NCBI GenBank assembly: GCA_907163375.1
Contig: CAJQUW010001797.1
Coordinates: forward strand, 1 to 64,000
DNA length: 64,000 nt
Direction: 5' to 3'
Source: Prostheceraeus crozeri
Lineage: Eukaryota > Platyhelminthes > Polycladida > Euryleptidae
Shown here: in pieces, positions 1-12,900 of the stretch
How the letters are laid out: every line of letters starts with the position of its first letter
Position numbering within the stretch: the first letter of the stretch is position 1
The notes under the pieces: model-generated
What the model was told of the DNA's origin: nothing
Database searches by the model: none
What the model saw: only the letters and a program-made list of their open reading frames with translations
Program-made: the position numbers and the translations under genes

Positions 1-1555
1 GGAGTGATAATGACCCAGACCACATCCTTTCCATTAATGTGCTTAACTTAAGAAAGCTGTGGTGTGGTAGTGGTCGTGGGAATATTTCAAATAGTAATGG
101 ATGAGACGGAGACGGAAAGAGAACAATGCACACACTAGTAACAACAATGTGTCGAACAGACAAAGTCAGATCAAGCTGCTGACATCGCTACACTTCACGT
201 CATCGTCTCTAATTAAAAAACTTGTCGGATTTCCATTATTTTTGTACGTGGGTTGAAAATATACTCAAATACGTGCATCTGAAGTTTTGCGACGGTTGAT
301 TCATTTTTACGGATTTTAGACAGATTTGAAAACGTGGGGGGAGATAACCCATAAGTACCGCCCTTTGTCGCATCTTTGCTGTGGTGATTGCAATATATTT
401 CAGAAAGTGCATTTTTAAAAGCTCTGAAATTTGCCCTTCCCCCAGTTGAGTTGGAAAAAAAAGAAACACATTTCACCAACTATTCGGCCGGATATTCGAA
501 TTCTGGTTTCAGCCGGTCCTTGATGTACGCAACGACCTTGAATTTACTTATGACAACTTCATGGTAAGTTTAATGGATAAATCTCTTCATGTCACTTCAT
601 CACCATTGGAATGCTTGAATCATTCCAGTGACAGACAAAGACAAGGCCTGATAATGGAAGTTCAGCACCGAATACATCAACCCGCATGTCATTTGAGATG
701 TTGGGAAGCTGCAAACAAAGTCGTTTTAACCAAATCCTTGTCAGACTGATCCCAATACTTACTCCACTTGGCATTGTTCGGCTGAGAAGATTAAATTTCA
801 ACAAAATTCCAATGCATTGAATTTGCATTCCATTCCATTGAAGATCATTTTCCAATACGAATATGATAATTTGACGAAATCCAAGATTTCAAAGTATTGA
901 GAAAGATCAAAATCAGCTGATTATCTGATTATAAATCTGAAGAAACTCTGTTATCAGTCCCAGTCACATTTATAGAGACATATTGGGAATGATCCCCAAC
1001 GGGACAGTGCAAGATTTATGAGAATGATAAAAATGAAGTATGACCCTTGAAAGCAGTGGAGGGAAGGGATCGTAACCTCTCTTTAATGTGAACTGATGAT
1101 AAGAAATAGTAGATCAAAAAACAATCTGTCGACGTGAAGTGGTAGCACTTTGATAATCGATGGAAAGAAGGACTCTCATACTTTTCCCAACCTCAGGTTC
1201 ATCCAAAATTGTTGAAAATAAAGTCTTTCGATCATTGTAGGCAGTAACCAAAATGTACGACTAATTAAATTAAAAACACGACTCGGTAAGAAATTCGAAG
1301 GATCCAGGAAACGGAAGATGCCAAATTTAAACCACTCCCCTGGTGTAGAATCATGCAAATAATTAGGTAACTTAAAGTCAGGAGATGATGAATATAAATT
1401 AATACTAATAATAGGGTAATAATAGGGTAACCTAATGTAGGAATGATACCCATATGAAGAGCATTCTAATGACGACTATCTGTTGGCGCATTAGTGCATC
1501 AGATTAGACAATCGTTATTGAAGTCAGATTCAGGTGATTTGTCATCGTCTAATAG
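1..1555. other. Intergenic, no gene seen
   Basis: Only short scattered open frames, none with recognisable motifs, coherent splice sites or protein-like composition. I see no clear repeat structure here. Confidence 0.5.
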
Positions 1556-1559
1556 AATA

Positions 1560-2300
1560 TCTGTATCCAACGAGCTTATAGTGCGGCAGTCAGAACGAGT
1601 TTCTGCAGGGAACGAAGCCGAAAATGAGAATGGTGTACACCCTATGCCTACTGCGAATCTGCAAGTCTGCGGAGTTCTACTTGGTTCCTCTTCTTGTCAG
1701 ACAGGATCAAAGAAAAACACATTAATCCAATGCGACGCAGATTGCAGCTTTTGGCGAAAATGAAAAATCCTATGTTTTCTGTGATTTCGCGAAAAGTACG
1801 AAGCCCAAATTCACGATTTTTGACATGGAATGTCTTTGCGTCATTTCCAATCATGTTCATGCAACCCTGTCTATGAAGCTACACACATTCCGATTTGGCA
1901 ATTAATCCCCAACTAACGGGAAACACCAACATGCTGGCCCACTTGATCCACATTGAAGCACATTCTCGCAAACATCGCCGATCAGAGGCATGATAATACC
2001 ACGTGCAGATGATAGGAAATGACCTGATGACATTCCATGTCAAGAGCTATGACTCTAGACTAAGTACTTCTCAGTTGATAAGAGAAAACCTTGAGAATTT
2101 CATATTACCAAAAAACTGCAATCTACGTCCGATTGGATTGACATGTGTTTTTCTTTAATCATGTCTAACAAAAAGAGGAACCAACTGGAACTCGGCAGAC
2201 GCGCAGATGTGTTGTAAGCATAGGGTGTTCATCATTCTGTGAAAGTCTTATTTTCGGCCTCGTTCCCTGCAGAAACTGGTGCCGGCTGCCGGACTATTTA
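1560..2300. repeat. Fold-back (inverted) repeat, arms about 270-290 bp
   Basis: The left arm (about 1560-1855) and the reverse complement of the right arm (about 2005-2300) align along their length with small indels. Shared blocks include AGTTTCTGCAGGGAACGA, ACACCCTATGC and TGACATGGAATGTC. About 150 bp separates the arms. The open frame at 1494-1763 runs into this structure and resembles no protein I know. It may be a fold-back transposon relic or an inverted duplication; no target duplication was identified. Confidence 0.65.
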
Positions 2301-3286
2301 ATGCCAGTCGTATTTCCACCGGAGTCGCCTTAATGCCCGCGCGAATAGAGAGCTGATGAAAATTCATCGAAAATTCATATCTATCCATGTGGCAAATAGA
2401 AATTTCAGGGTATAAAATGAGGGCCATGATAGTCAATTTATGTATGATTATAAAGCCGTTGACACGACGCTTCGTCCTAAATAGCTCGCAACTGGCCAGT
2501 GTAGGTGAGAAAGGCCAAAACTAGCTTCTGGAATCTTCTTGAATCGTCGATAGCAACTGCCTCTACCAATTTACAATATCCAAAAAAGTCCGCTTAGATA
2601 TTCTTTAGTTTTCAATTCGTACTGTATGCTTGTTATGCTAATTTTATTAGACTTATTATGCAACATCATTGCTCTTTTTATATGACTACGCCCGGCACCA
2701 CAGTTCGCATTTGCCATAATTTCATCAAAAATGATGCGTAGACTGTCCATGTAAGGTAGCCACGTAGACAAAACAATGAGAAGAAAATGGTGAGCAGAGC
2801 ATGTTAAACACAAAAGGCTATAAGTCTCTGTTTCAAATGCAATTTCCGTAACTCAATCCATCATCTGGTACAGACATCAAAATGAAGACACTTTTGGCAT
2901 GGTAATACTTTGTCCGACATTTTTTGATAAGTAAATGATGATTGAGGCAGTCAATATCTATGTATTACTGTGTTTGATCTGACATCATAATTGTCACAAA
3001 TCGTAAAGTCGATGTTTGTTTAGTCTCATCATCGCAGTTGCGATTGACGATTATATCTATAGTCATACAGTTTGAAAATGTAAAACGCACTGACAGTGTA
3101 CCAGCTGGGGCAATTATGGGATACTGAGATGTGATTTTGCATAAAGAAGTTCTTTAAAGTTAAAAACTGTTGAGGATGTACGGAGCATGCAGTTGTTAGC
3201 CTGTTTGTCAACTTTTGGCCAAATTTCAGTAGCGGGCATTCCTAAATACTTTGCCTAAAATCAGGACGGATGGAGAACACAGCCGG
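2301..3286. other. Intergenic, no gene seen
   Basis: AT-rich sequence with only short unrecognisable frames. I see no repeat or RNA gene. Confidence 0.45.
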
Positions 3287-3615
3287 CCGGTTTCACGAAA
3301 GCGTGTCAGCCAAACACGGTTTTAATTTATGTGGTTTTACGCTATCACTTGTTTCACGAAGCTTCCATCACGGTGACTATCACTCAACTCTCTTAACACG
3401 CAATATTTATACCTTCCCGTAAGGAGTTATAAGAAGGTGGTTTGCATAGTTGTAACTGATTTGACAGTTCAACTCCGTGGTAGAATGTCGTTCTATAGAT
3501 ATCAAATTCTTTATGGAAACCGAAGCATAAGACGAGAACGAGTTTTTCGTGATCGCAGCAATCCCTTAGACGCGTACTCTAATAAGGATTTGTATGATCG
3601 TTGTCGTTAACTGAA
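3287..3615 (+). mobile_element. PIF/Harbinger-like 5' fragment
   Basis: A 41-codon open frame runs from ATG 3485 to TAA 3608-3610. Its second half, RRERVFRDRSNPLDAYSNKD followed by LYDR, resembles the start of Harbinger nucleases (HARBI1 family), where a basic stretch precedes F-R-D-R-x-N-P-L. The sequence after the stop does not continue the family, so the copy is cut short or frameshifted. The segment upstream repeats the phrase GTTTCACGAA twice, as a Harbinger terminal region might. No second end was found. Recognition rests on one short motif. Confidence 0.45.
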
Positions 3616-3619
3616 TACG

Positions 3620-5383
3620 TCACTCAATCATTATACTACTCAATATACTCAATATACTCAATATCTCAGTACGTCGGCATGACCAAAGACTTTGACATTG
3701 CAGAATAGGAAATTACCATAGAAATTTATTACTCAACGAAGATATCGGAGTCACCAAAATTTTTCCTAGTTTAATAAATTTTGCAAGCAGCGTAATAACC
3801 ACAGCGGTCAAATATCCATGTTCTTTAGAAAGCACTTAGATGACACAATTTAGAATTTTGTCGAGTACTATCCTTATTTAGATTTATATTTTGATATAAC
3901 TTTCGTGTAAATGCCACTTAGCCGTGTTTGTATCAGGGAATAGGACCTAAATAGAACATTAGAACATAAACAAATCACCACTAATTTTGATACAGCATAC
4001 GTCTACGTTTGTTCATAAAAGTGGCTAACATCAATCATTCTTAAAGGTGATGGAGAAAATGCAATAAGAAATGTGAAAAAGAAATGCCCTGAGGTGCAGC
4101 TGAGTAGCTTGCAATTTGTGTTAGCAGTTTGTTGTCTAGACAGGTGGCGCAAATACAAGGTGCCCTCTTAAATGGTTGAGCAAAGATCAGCATTATTTTA
4201 TGAAATATTCGCAGATATCTATGACTGAGAGTTCATATCTTGCCAATGATGATGGCGCCAGTTACTCATGCCCTTTGTAAACAAATACAATAACGATCCA
4301 AAGTACTGGCAATTCTACGTACATCTATGGCAATCTACAATGCAAGTGATTGTCATAGATATTGTATTAAGACAACTACATATTCATAATGCATATTTGA
4401 ACAAGGCAGTATCAATAATAATGAAAATACAATTCAGATTGAAATATTCTCAAGTTGATTCCTCTCAATGTATTATTTTTATTAAACAATACCTGAATTT
4501 CATCTTCTCATGCTACAATTCAAGCAGTTAAGGAAGATCTGTCTTTTCAAATAATATCATGTTCTCGGGTAGGTAGACTTTTGCTCTCGTTTGAATCATT
4601 CAATAGAAACCGACAGCTTTCTAGACAGAGTGCAGAGTTTCACCATTGTAATGTCTGAAATTCTATATCTTTGTGGGAGCCTTGAAGATGATTCAGTTCG
4701 AAAACATTCTTTCGTTTGGAACCGCAAAGTGGATGCCTGCGACCCAACTGACTCCTTGCGTTCATCCTCAAATACTTGGAGTAGTCAATAACTTCCGATA
4801 AGATGGAATGCAATCAACTCGACATAAAAGTCATCAAACAATGAGTAATTGATGAGCTATTCAAATGGAAAGTTCGTCTGTAAGAATGTGTTAAGAAGTA
4901 GAAACATCTCTGACGTGAAGACACAAAGGTAATAATGAAAATAAATTATTTGTGATTTTTTACGAGTTACGTGACAAGTGATTGATTCGCAGTATAATGG
5001 AGAAAGGAGCCGTTTCTTCTCTGAATCAAGTTCCGAAGGTTTGATCGATTTTTGTTGCGACCTTGAGCCCTGTTTGAGACATCACGTGAAGAGGATTCGC
5101 GCTTTGGTATTGTTCAGAGACACATGAAAATTCTACCGTGCAATATTTGCCGTGTGAGATCTCCTATTGTGGTGATCATTTGCTCCTAATTGCTCATCAT
5201 GTCAATTCAATTTAGTATTTTTGATGTAAAATTTCAACAGTATTTGAAAATTTTGAAATTCTGAAAAATAGTCTTGTAAATCCCCTTCGATTCCTAATAG
5301 ATATCCTAATATAGTGAGTATATAACGCAATAGGAAGTCATTTTTGAGATCAAGGACTCATAGAACAATCACAAGCTCGATAC
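3620..5383. other. Intergenic, no gene seen
   Basis: Short frames at 4268-4531 and 4591-4791 have no recognisable motif or neighbouring splice signals. Nothing else is supported. Confidence 0.45.
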
Positions 5384-5385
5384 TA

Positions 5386-5645
5386 CACTGTAAACTCTAG
5401 GGCGCGAAATTTCGCTTGAATTAGGAACGAAATTTAGGCATCAATTCTAACCAACACAAGGCACGAAGTTCATGCCCATTGATTTTTCCTTCGATTTCAT
5501 AGGATAAACAAATATTTGGTTTGGTGCCTATTAGTGTCTAGTGGCGCCTACTGGTGCCGCGAGGCACTAGAAAGGCACTAACTAGGCGCTAACTGCCACG
5601 AAATTTCGGCTTCGTCCCTAAATTAGTACCCTACAGTTTACAGTG
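5386..5645. mobile_element. Short non-autonomous DNA transposon (MITE), 260 bp
   Basis: The ends are inverted repeats: CACTGTAAACTCTAGGG at the left and, in reverse complement, CACTGTAAACTGTAGGG at the right. Both are flanked by TA (5384-5385 and 5646-5647), which fits a TA target duplication. The interior has no coding capacity and contains a near-palindromic GCGCC/GGCGC-rich stretch. The ends resemble CACTG-type families, but the TA flank also fits Tc1/mariner-like integration, so the superfamily is left open. Confidence 0.75.
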
Positions 5646-5649
5646 TACA

Positions 5650-7300
5650 TGGAATACAACTGAAATGTGGAAATGTTTCCTTTAGAAAGTAGCCGTTTCA
5701 ATGTGTCTTTAAAACTATGTTATATAAGTCTTACTATTTTCAAATGATAACAAAAATTGGAAAGCGACTGAAAGATGCCCGAAATTTCAAATGGCTACGC
5801 AAAGACAAGAATCTCTAGTTAACTACTGAAATATTTGATAAGTAGTGTTTGCAACAACATTCAAGATTCCAAGACTGTGTCCGAAATATCCCTCTCTGAA
5901 TATCCTGAAAAGGATAATATGCATGCAGAATTACATTTCGAGATGTTGTTAATGGAAAGTTATCATCTAAAATATTTGGAAAAAGCGGTAAAAAATAGAG
6001 CTACTTTTCGAGCAAATTACTTTGATTTCCTAAATCCAACGAGTTTAAGGATGAGTTTGAAAATGGACGAAGGCCGTAAGCCATGGAAGCCCAAGTCCCA
6101 TGGTCTAGTTATACAAGGTCCACATCCAAAGTGACATGTATACGGTCAAAACTGAATGTAGAAATTGCTGAATTTTCAGATCATGCCACAAGCTGTAGAC
6201 TGTTGAAACAGCTAAATTGATGAACTCAGCAAGTAAAAGAAAGACAGGCAATGTCCGGAAAGTCCTAGGTGCCCCTGGTTTTCATACTCTTTTGTACTAT
6301 CCTTACACATTATTGCAATCCATTTACAACCGTGAAATTTACCCAGATATCTCATGCATGGTCAGATTCGCATAGTCATTGTCAATATAAGAAATGATGA
6401 TAAAATTATGTCATGATTAGTTCATTAGCCACTAAATTCAGGATAATTTTTAGGCGTCTGCTTAGTGTCTAACCGTAATTCTCTCAACTCAAATGCTTGT
6501 TATTCCAATAATCACGAAGCCGGCATGTGTTATAGAAGTCGCCGCAGTATGTTTACATAAGAATATCGATAACAATTGCTTGTATATAAATGTCTCTGTG
6601 GGTACATGGATTGTACTTCAGTAAACATGCTCAATAATCTGCAATGAACAGCGCCAGTCGTCTTATAAACAGGACACTGATTACAATTTGCATTTTTTTC
6701 ATTTGAACGTCGACGAAGCTTCCTTTTAATGTATAGAAAAGTTTGCTTTAATCATAAAAATAGTCTTCCCTGCGTTCAAGCGCTCTATAATATAAACCAC
6801 ATAAGTAGGTAATGACATTGTTAATTTCTATGATATAAATAGACTTTCTACATGATATTATGTGTATAGAAATCAGATTTTCGCTTTTTCAGTCTGCTTT
6901 TTGTCGCTAACAGATCTAACAGATTTTTCGCACAGGACGTTGCCAAGATGCAGGCAGCTATCTCAAATCTTATCTTTCACAATAAGATGATGTAAAGTAG
7001 TCAAAAGGATTTTACAAGCCAGCACTAGAAGCATTCTTAGAAGAAGAACTGTTGTACATCACAGCAATTTCATCCACAGGATATTATTGTTTTCAGACTG
7101 CAAGTCCGTTGGATTCAAATGATTCACTCTTCCAACAAGGAATTCGATTATGTCATACCCTATCATATCTTCATAATGATATAGGTGCACTAAAATGGAT
7201 GCAAGAGTTCGATAATGTTTTGCATTGATTGCTAAGATCAAAATTAGATTTAAGACAAAAATAATAATCAATATTTTACGCTAGAGAGTAAACCACCCTG
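5650..7300. other. Intergenic or intronic, no exon identified
   Basis: This lies downstream of the protocadherin exon in its direction of transcription, so later exons for the cytoplasmic tail could lie here. I found no minus-strand acceptor followed by a convincing frame. The plus-strand frame 5835-6134 (99 codons) is open but resembles nothing I know. Confidence 0.4.
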
Positions 7301-7310
7301 ATTGACTTAC

Positions 7311-9843
7311 TTCTTGTGTTTTTTGTTCGGTAGAAATGGATGGACCATCCGATTAGTAGTAGAAGGAAAAAGAGAGCCGAGGCACCAAGAATGAGGATTA
7401 GAAGATTCCTTCTCTCCACAGCGCGGTGTTGATAAAACGGAGGAATATCAATCAATCGAAGAATCATATCCTGATTTGATTCCAAAGGACTGAGCCCTTG
7501 ATCAGCCGCTCGAATCATCAGTTCAATTCTCTCGCCTGCAAAGCTGGACAAGGAGTCACTGCACACGATGAGGTAGTCATCGGCATCAATGCCAAATAGT
7601 TCTTGTGCTTGACTTGGTTTTGTGTAGAGGATTTTGTATCGAACTGTTCCATTTTCGCCGTTGTCTGGATCATCTGCCCGAAGGTGCATCACTCTAGCTC
7701 CCACTGGCTCATGATAAGAAACATTAAATACATGAGCCGTTCTGTTAGGTACGCGGAACATCGGAGCATTATCATTTCGATCTAAGACAGTAACTAAAAT
7801 TTTTGCCGTCGACGTGAAGTTTGTCGAACCAGCACTCTGAGAGTCCTGCACGACAACATGGAAGGTTAAATGCACTACTTTTTCACGATCTAAAGCTTGT
7901 GATAACATTAGTCGATTGTTTTTTAAATGGAAATATTTAGAAGCTGCACTTTCAGGAGCGCGTAGACGATATTTAAATCCGCGGTTTTCGATGTCCTCAT
8001 CTGTAACTTTGAAAATCGCTACTTCTCCATGAGTAGGACTATTTTCGGGGATGCTGAGTGTGTATTCATTGTGCTCGAATTGAGGCCGATGATCATTTAC
8101 ATCTTTAACATGCACAATCACTTCTTCACATTGTTTGCGCTCTCCGTCCATGGCACAAACAAGGAAATTGTAAGTATCCCGGACTTCACTATCTAGCAAT
8201 CGATTGGTCACAATGGTGCCATTTTGCAGTATGGCGAATGCAGAGGCTTCACCGACTTCACCTTGGCGTCGCCGATCTTCTAAGTAGAGCGTAGGTTTCC
8301 CTATTATATCGGGATCTGTCACTATCACATAGTTTGGCTTGTCTGGTTGACTTGCCATTAAATGCTGACCCTTAGTTGCATTTTCCCATATCCAGAAAGA
8401 ATAGAGACTGCGATCGAATGACGGGAAGCAGTCATTCTTGTCTGCTACATTTACGACAATCACTTTTGTACTCTTCTTTGGCTGTGAGCCGTAATCAGTA
8501 CATTCAATCGTAACGTTATACTGCGCTTTTTCTTCGCGATCTAACTCTCGTAACGTTTCCAAAGCGTAGATGGCTGTTCTTGCTGTCGGCGGTTGAACCT
8601 GAACAATGCTAAAGATGCTAGCGAAAGTTATCACTCGACAAGCAACTCGCCCACTATCCCCGCCGTCTTTATCACTCACCAGAATCGTAGCGATTCGCTC
8701 GAACTTCTGATTACCTTCGAGAACAGATATCGCACCTCTATCGACAGTAATTTCTGGGGCATTATCATTCCAATCAAGAACTGTAATTGTTAAAGAAATT
8801 TGTGCAGATTTCTCATCATTTCCACCATGATCAACAGCCACAACTTTAAAAGCAAATCGTTTTTGCTGTTCATAATCTAATCTTTGAAGAAGGAAGACAG
8901 TCCCATTATCGGCATTGACACCGATTTTTGCCTTTAAATAAGTAGGGGCCGAAGGTAGCAGCTGATATCGAATTCGATTATTTGGTGGTGCATCGGCATC
9001 CGTAGCCACCAGCGTCGTGATAACATATCCCGGCTTCTCGCGTTCTGAGATAGAGAAATCTCTCTGCAAATTTGGATCAAAAACCGGCGCAAACTCATTG
9101 CGATCCACTATTGTGACATTGATCATAAGAGTATCGTTTCGCCTACCAGAATCTTCTGCGACTAAATAAAGGACTTTATAGAGACCTTTTTCAGCGTTCA
9201 ATGGAGCTGCAAGCTTCAAATAGATTGATGTCGGACCATCAGGACCAGGTGAGTCATCAAGTACAAAGTTATTGCTATTCGTAGGAAGCAGTCGATAGCG
9301 TATTCGTCGATTGATGTAAGTCAAATCCTTATCAATGGCCATGGGTAAACTGCGCTTCGTTCCAACTGCGTCATGTCCCTCGTTGAAACGTATATTGATA
9401 GATCGCGGGGAGAAATGCGGTGCATTATCATTGATATCACCAATTATCACATGGATTGTCTTATAATCAATTTTTTGAACTTTGTTGACGGTCACTGACA
9501 ATTTGAAGACACACGACTGTTTGTTAGAACTCGGACAACACGAAGGATTATCCTCGCACACTGAATGGTCCTCAAGATCGATGATTTTCTTGGTCTTTAG
9601 AACACCGCTGATTTCGTCAAGGTCGAAATAATTTCGATCGTTGAGAAGAAAGTACTTGACTTTGTTATTCATCACTGGGCTCATTGAACTGTCTTCAATT
9701 TGGTACACATAAGTTCCTGCTGGCTCCTCTTCTCTGATGGACACCGTGGCGTCAACACGGCTGCTTATAGCAAAACTTCCGTGGATATTATGAAGTATAA
9801 GTGATAGTAATATACAAATGAAGTCGAAAATTGAAGACGCCAT
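7311..9843 (-). CDS. Protocadherin, first large coding exon (7 EC repeats and membrane span)
   Basis: A calcium-dependent adhesion receptor of the plasma membrane. The open frame spans 9909-7276. The likely start is the second Met at 9843, because the residues after it form a signal peptide (ICILLSLIL core) and the 22 before it do not. Numbering from 9909, seven cadherin repeats follow between residues about 50 and 825, marked by D-x-N-D-N-A-P-type linkers (DINDNAP 158-164, DWNDNAP 379-385, DRNDNAP 710-716) with diverged forms at repeats 2, 4 and 5. A Cys-rich loop lies in repeat 1. A membrane span covers about 835-858. A GTAAGT donor at 7310-7305 then ends the exon after K-N-T-R, so the frame to 7276 is intron. 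Seven repeats with the ectodomain in one exon matches delta-type and spiralian protocadherins. The tail exons were not found. Confidence 0.93.
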
Positions 9844-9909
9844 GGCGAACACACAATCCACATAGACACTTAGTTGTTGAGAACGGAGCGGTGCTGTGTT
9901 AACAGCCAA

Positions 9910-12900
9910 AATAGCGACGCGTCAGCGAACCAATCCACGCTCAACGTCGACGCAAGTGACGGGAATGGAGGATACTTTCCTATGATGGTCGATGTGACGA
10001 CAGCATGTGCTGCAGACGGAGCATAGTCGATTATGACAAGTTAGGAATAGTAATCGTAGGTTTGAAGGCAAGAATTAGGCCCCATTGTGATTGAATGGAA
10101 ATCGACCAATGAGACGGAAGCTTCATAGACAACGGAAACTGCTGATGATTTGTTAAATGTCTGTCACTCGTTCAAATAAACTTGTCTATAAACTTCATCA
10201 ACTTGCAACTCGTTGAATTCAAGTCCTGTGAGTCGACAGAAAAACAGGCTGCTATGATATTCATGATTTAAGAAACACAATTGAGGAGAGAGAAGATTGT
10301 ACTATTCATAATGCATGAGAAAGATCTAAAGTCGCATGCTGACTCCTGTCAACTATATTCCTCGTAGCAATGAGTTATCCATTCAAGATGAATGCCATGT
10401 ACTTTTACCAACTTGCAAAACACTTGGGAAATCATGAAGAAATACAAAATTATTGTAGGATCAAGTTGAGCATTGCTCAAAATATTTCAGTGTTGAAATT
10501 CAATTATAAATTGTATTATTGGAATTTCAATGAATGTGTTTGTAAAACTTAGTTCATGTCATTATGACTCTTCAAAAATATTTCAGTAGAATAATCTCAT
10601 AAATAAATAACAGTAAATTATTTAAAGAAAATACTAACTGGGAGAGGGAATTATAGCAAGACAGATGACCAGGGATCTGGAACGAGAGGTAAATCGGAGC
10701 GGAGTAGAGGGAAGCGTCGAGAGCGGAGCGGAATGAAAATTAGGTTGGAGTGAGCGGAGCGATTTTGAACTGATTAGAGGATTCACAAATTCACAATACA
10801 TAAAGGCATTGGCCTTCCAAACAAAGTAACGCCTTATACTATAATATGAAGTCAATAAGTAATTAGGGTTACTACTCTTGTTAATACCTGACTTCTTTAG
10901 TCTTTATTAGTCCGAAGGCATCAAGAAATCTTGTAATCTGCTACGCGCATGGTTGAGGAAAGTCATTAATCTCATTTTTATCATGTTGCAACAGAATAGA
11001 TAAACAGTGACGCACTTTTTTCATCTACTCTGCGAAATACACATTCATGGGACTTAGCTATGAGCCATCATAGTCAATATCAGATGATCAGAAGATGAAT
11101 GACAAAGCGACATCCAGTAAAAGTCTAGAAAAACCACATATCTAATAGAAGGAGCAGATCATCTTCGCAACAAATGACTGGTATGATAATACTGAACTTT
11201 CATACTGATTAATTATGGAATAAAAGTTCAATTTTGTCTACTACTTTTTATTTCTTGATTTAGAGGTAGGGTAATTAATATAAGTCAACATGATTAACAG
11301 AAATTAAATTACAATTTATGTAATGGCATCTTTAAAAAATTTAGAAATTTTTGATGCGTGATGAAATTAATTAATTAATTTAAAAAATTACTAAATGAGA
11401 GAATCAGTGATCTTTTGAATTATTACGGCATTAGTGTGTGCACTTGAATTATGCAGGAGAGCGGAGAGGAGCAGATTATTGTCTTGGAGCGTAGCTGGCG
11501 AAATTATACCGCTCCAGATCTTGGCAGATGACTATAGGGTTGTCATGATTAGGAGAAAGTTTCCAAAAAAAATCTGATGTAATTGAATCGGCATGCGAGA
11601 TATCTTCATGTGCAGCACAACGCAGCACTGAACATGATCCTTGTCTAGATCATAAAACATGTTTAGATTATTCCCTTTGCTGCCTTGTTTTAGAGAAATG
11701 ATTTTTTGAGAATATTGTTTTCAAAGTTAGTTTTGAAAACTTGTTTTTGAGCATGGTTGTAGTTTGTTTTAAACCCTGCCTTTAACCATGACTTTTTCTA
11801 ACTTTGGTTTCATGCGTGGTTTCCAAACATGCCTATAAACACGTCATATCTTAAAAGTAGACCAGATGACAGGTACTTTAATGTTTTAGTCAAAGCGGAA
11901 GTCGATTATTACCAACCTTGAACAAATAGACCGTCTGCTGTCCGTGGCTTACCACAGAGCTGGCGAATGCGAAGATTTGGAATGCTTTCAAGGAATCTAT
12001 TAGCTGTCAGCAAATACAAGTTTAAGAAATATAATGCAAACATCCTACTGAATAAACTTGTGAGTAGCGACTCTCGACATTACAGGTGCCTTAATTTGCA
12101 GCTTTTTTGAAGTTGCAGACACACTTATTATTTTGTTCTAATTGGAAGGAAACGATGCTAGATGCTGGAACAAAAAGACATGATCATGCTTCTGTTCTAA
12201 GCACTTCAAAAAGCATGGATACCCTTTCAGTATGCATTTTCTGCGAGATTTATTTGAAAATGTGTGTTCATGAATATCAACGTTGAATTGACATGCATAC
12301 GTGGACGCAAAATACGTTGTATTCTATACAAGGTAATAATCGCAAGATAAATGCACTAACATTGTGAAGAAATGCAATTTGTTGCAAGAGCAGGCATGCT
12401 GCACATTCAATTGTCATATTTGCGCATCATTGCAAATAAGCTATGCACGAATATCTATTCCATACTTAATTAACCTTGTTCTACCATCGCGATTTTGAGA
12501 TTTGAAGCACCGGGAAATTTTTATGTTCCTATGACCCAATCGTTCCAAAAATTGCAGTGCAGTATAATTGGCGCATGCTCATTTCAATGGTGGTATCAGT
12601 TTTGACCAACTGGGTCATATTCTCTCCAGTGGCTCCACAGGTTAGGGGTCGAAACACAACTAGACGAGTACCTGCTGATGACTGACGGACTGCAGTATTA
12701 TGTTTTGTATCCCTTAATCGGTAGCTGAAGTAGTGGTCGATGTATTGTATTTCAAATGAAGAACTAATGAAGAAATGTCGAATTCCTATGAATGCTGTTG
12801 AAGTTTTGTAGGCGGATTAAGAAACTGGCGATAACAAATTCGAGTGAAGAAATAATATTTTCCATGTGCAGGTTTAGGTATAGTGTGTATAGTTTCATTG

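Noticed and set aside
5835-6134. 99-codon plus-strand frame
   Set aside because: It has no recognisable motif, promoter or splice context, and a frame of this length is not decisive in 64 kb.
7059-7271. Minus-strand frame just after the protocadherin exon as its tail exon
   Set aside because: Its Met start and hydrophobic composition do not resemble a protocadherin tail, and no acceptor leads into it in the right phase.
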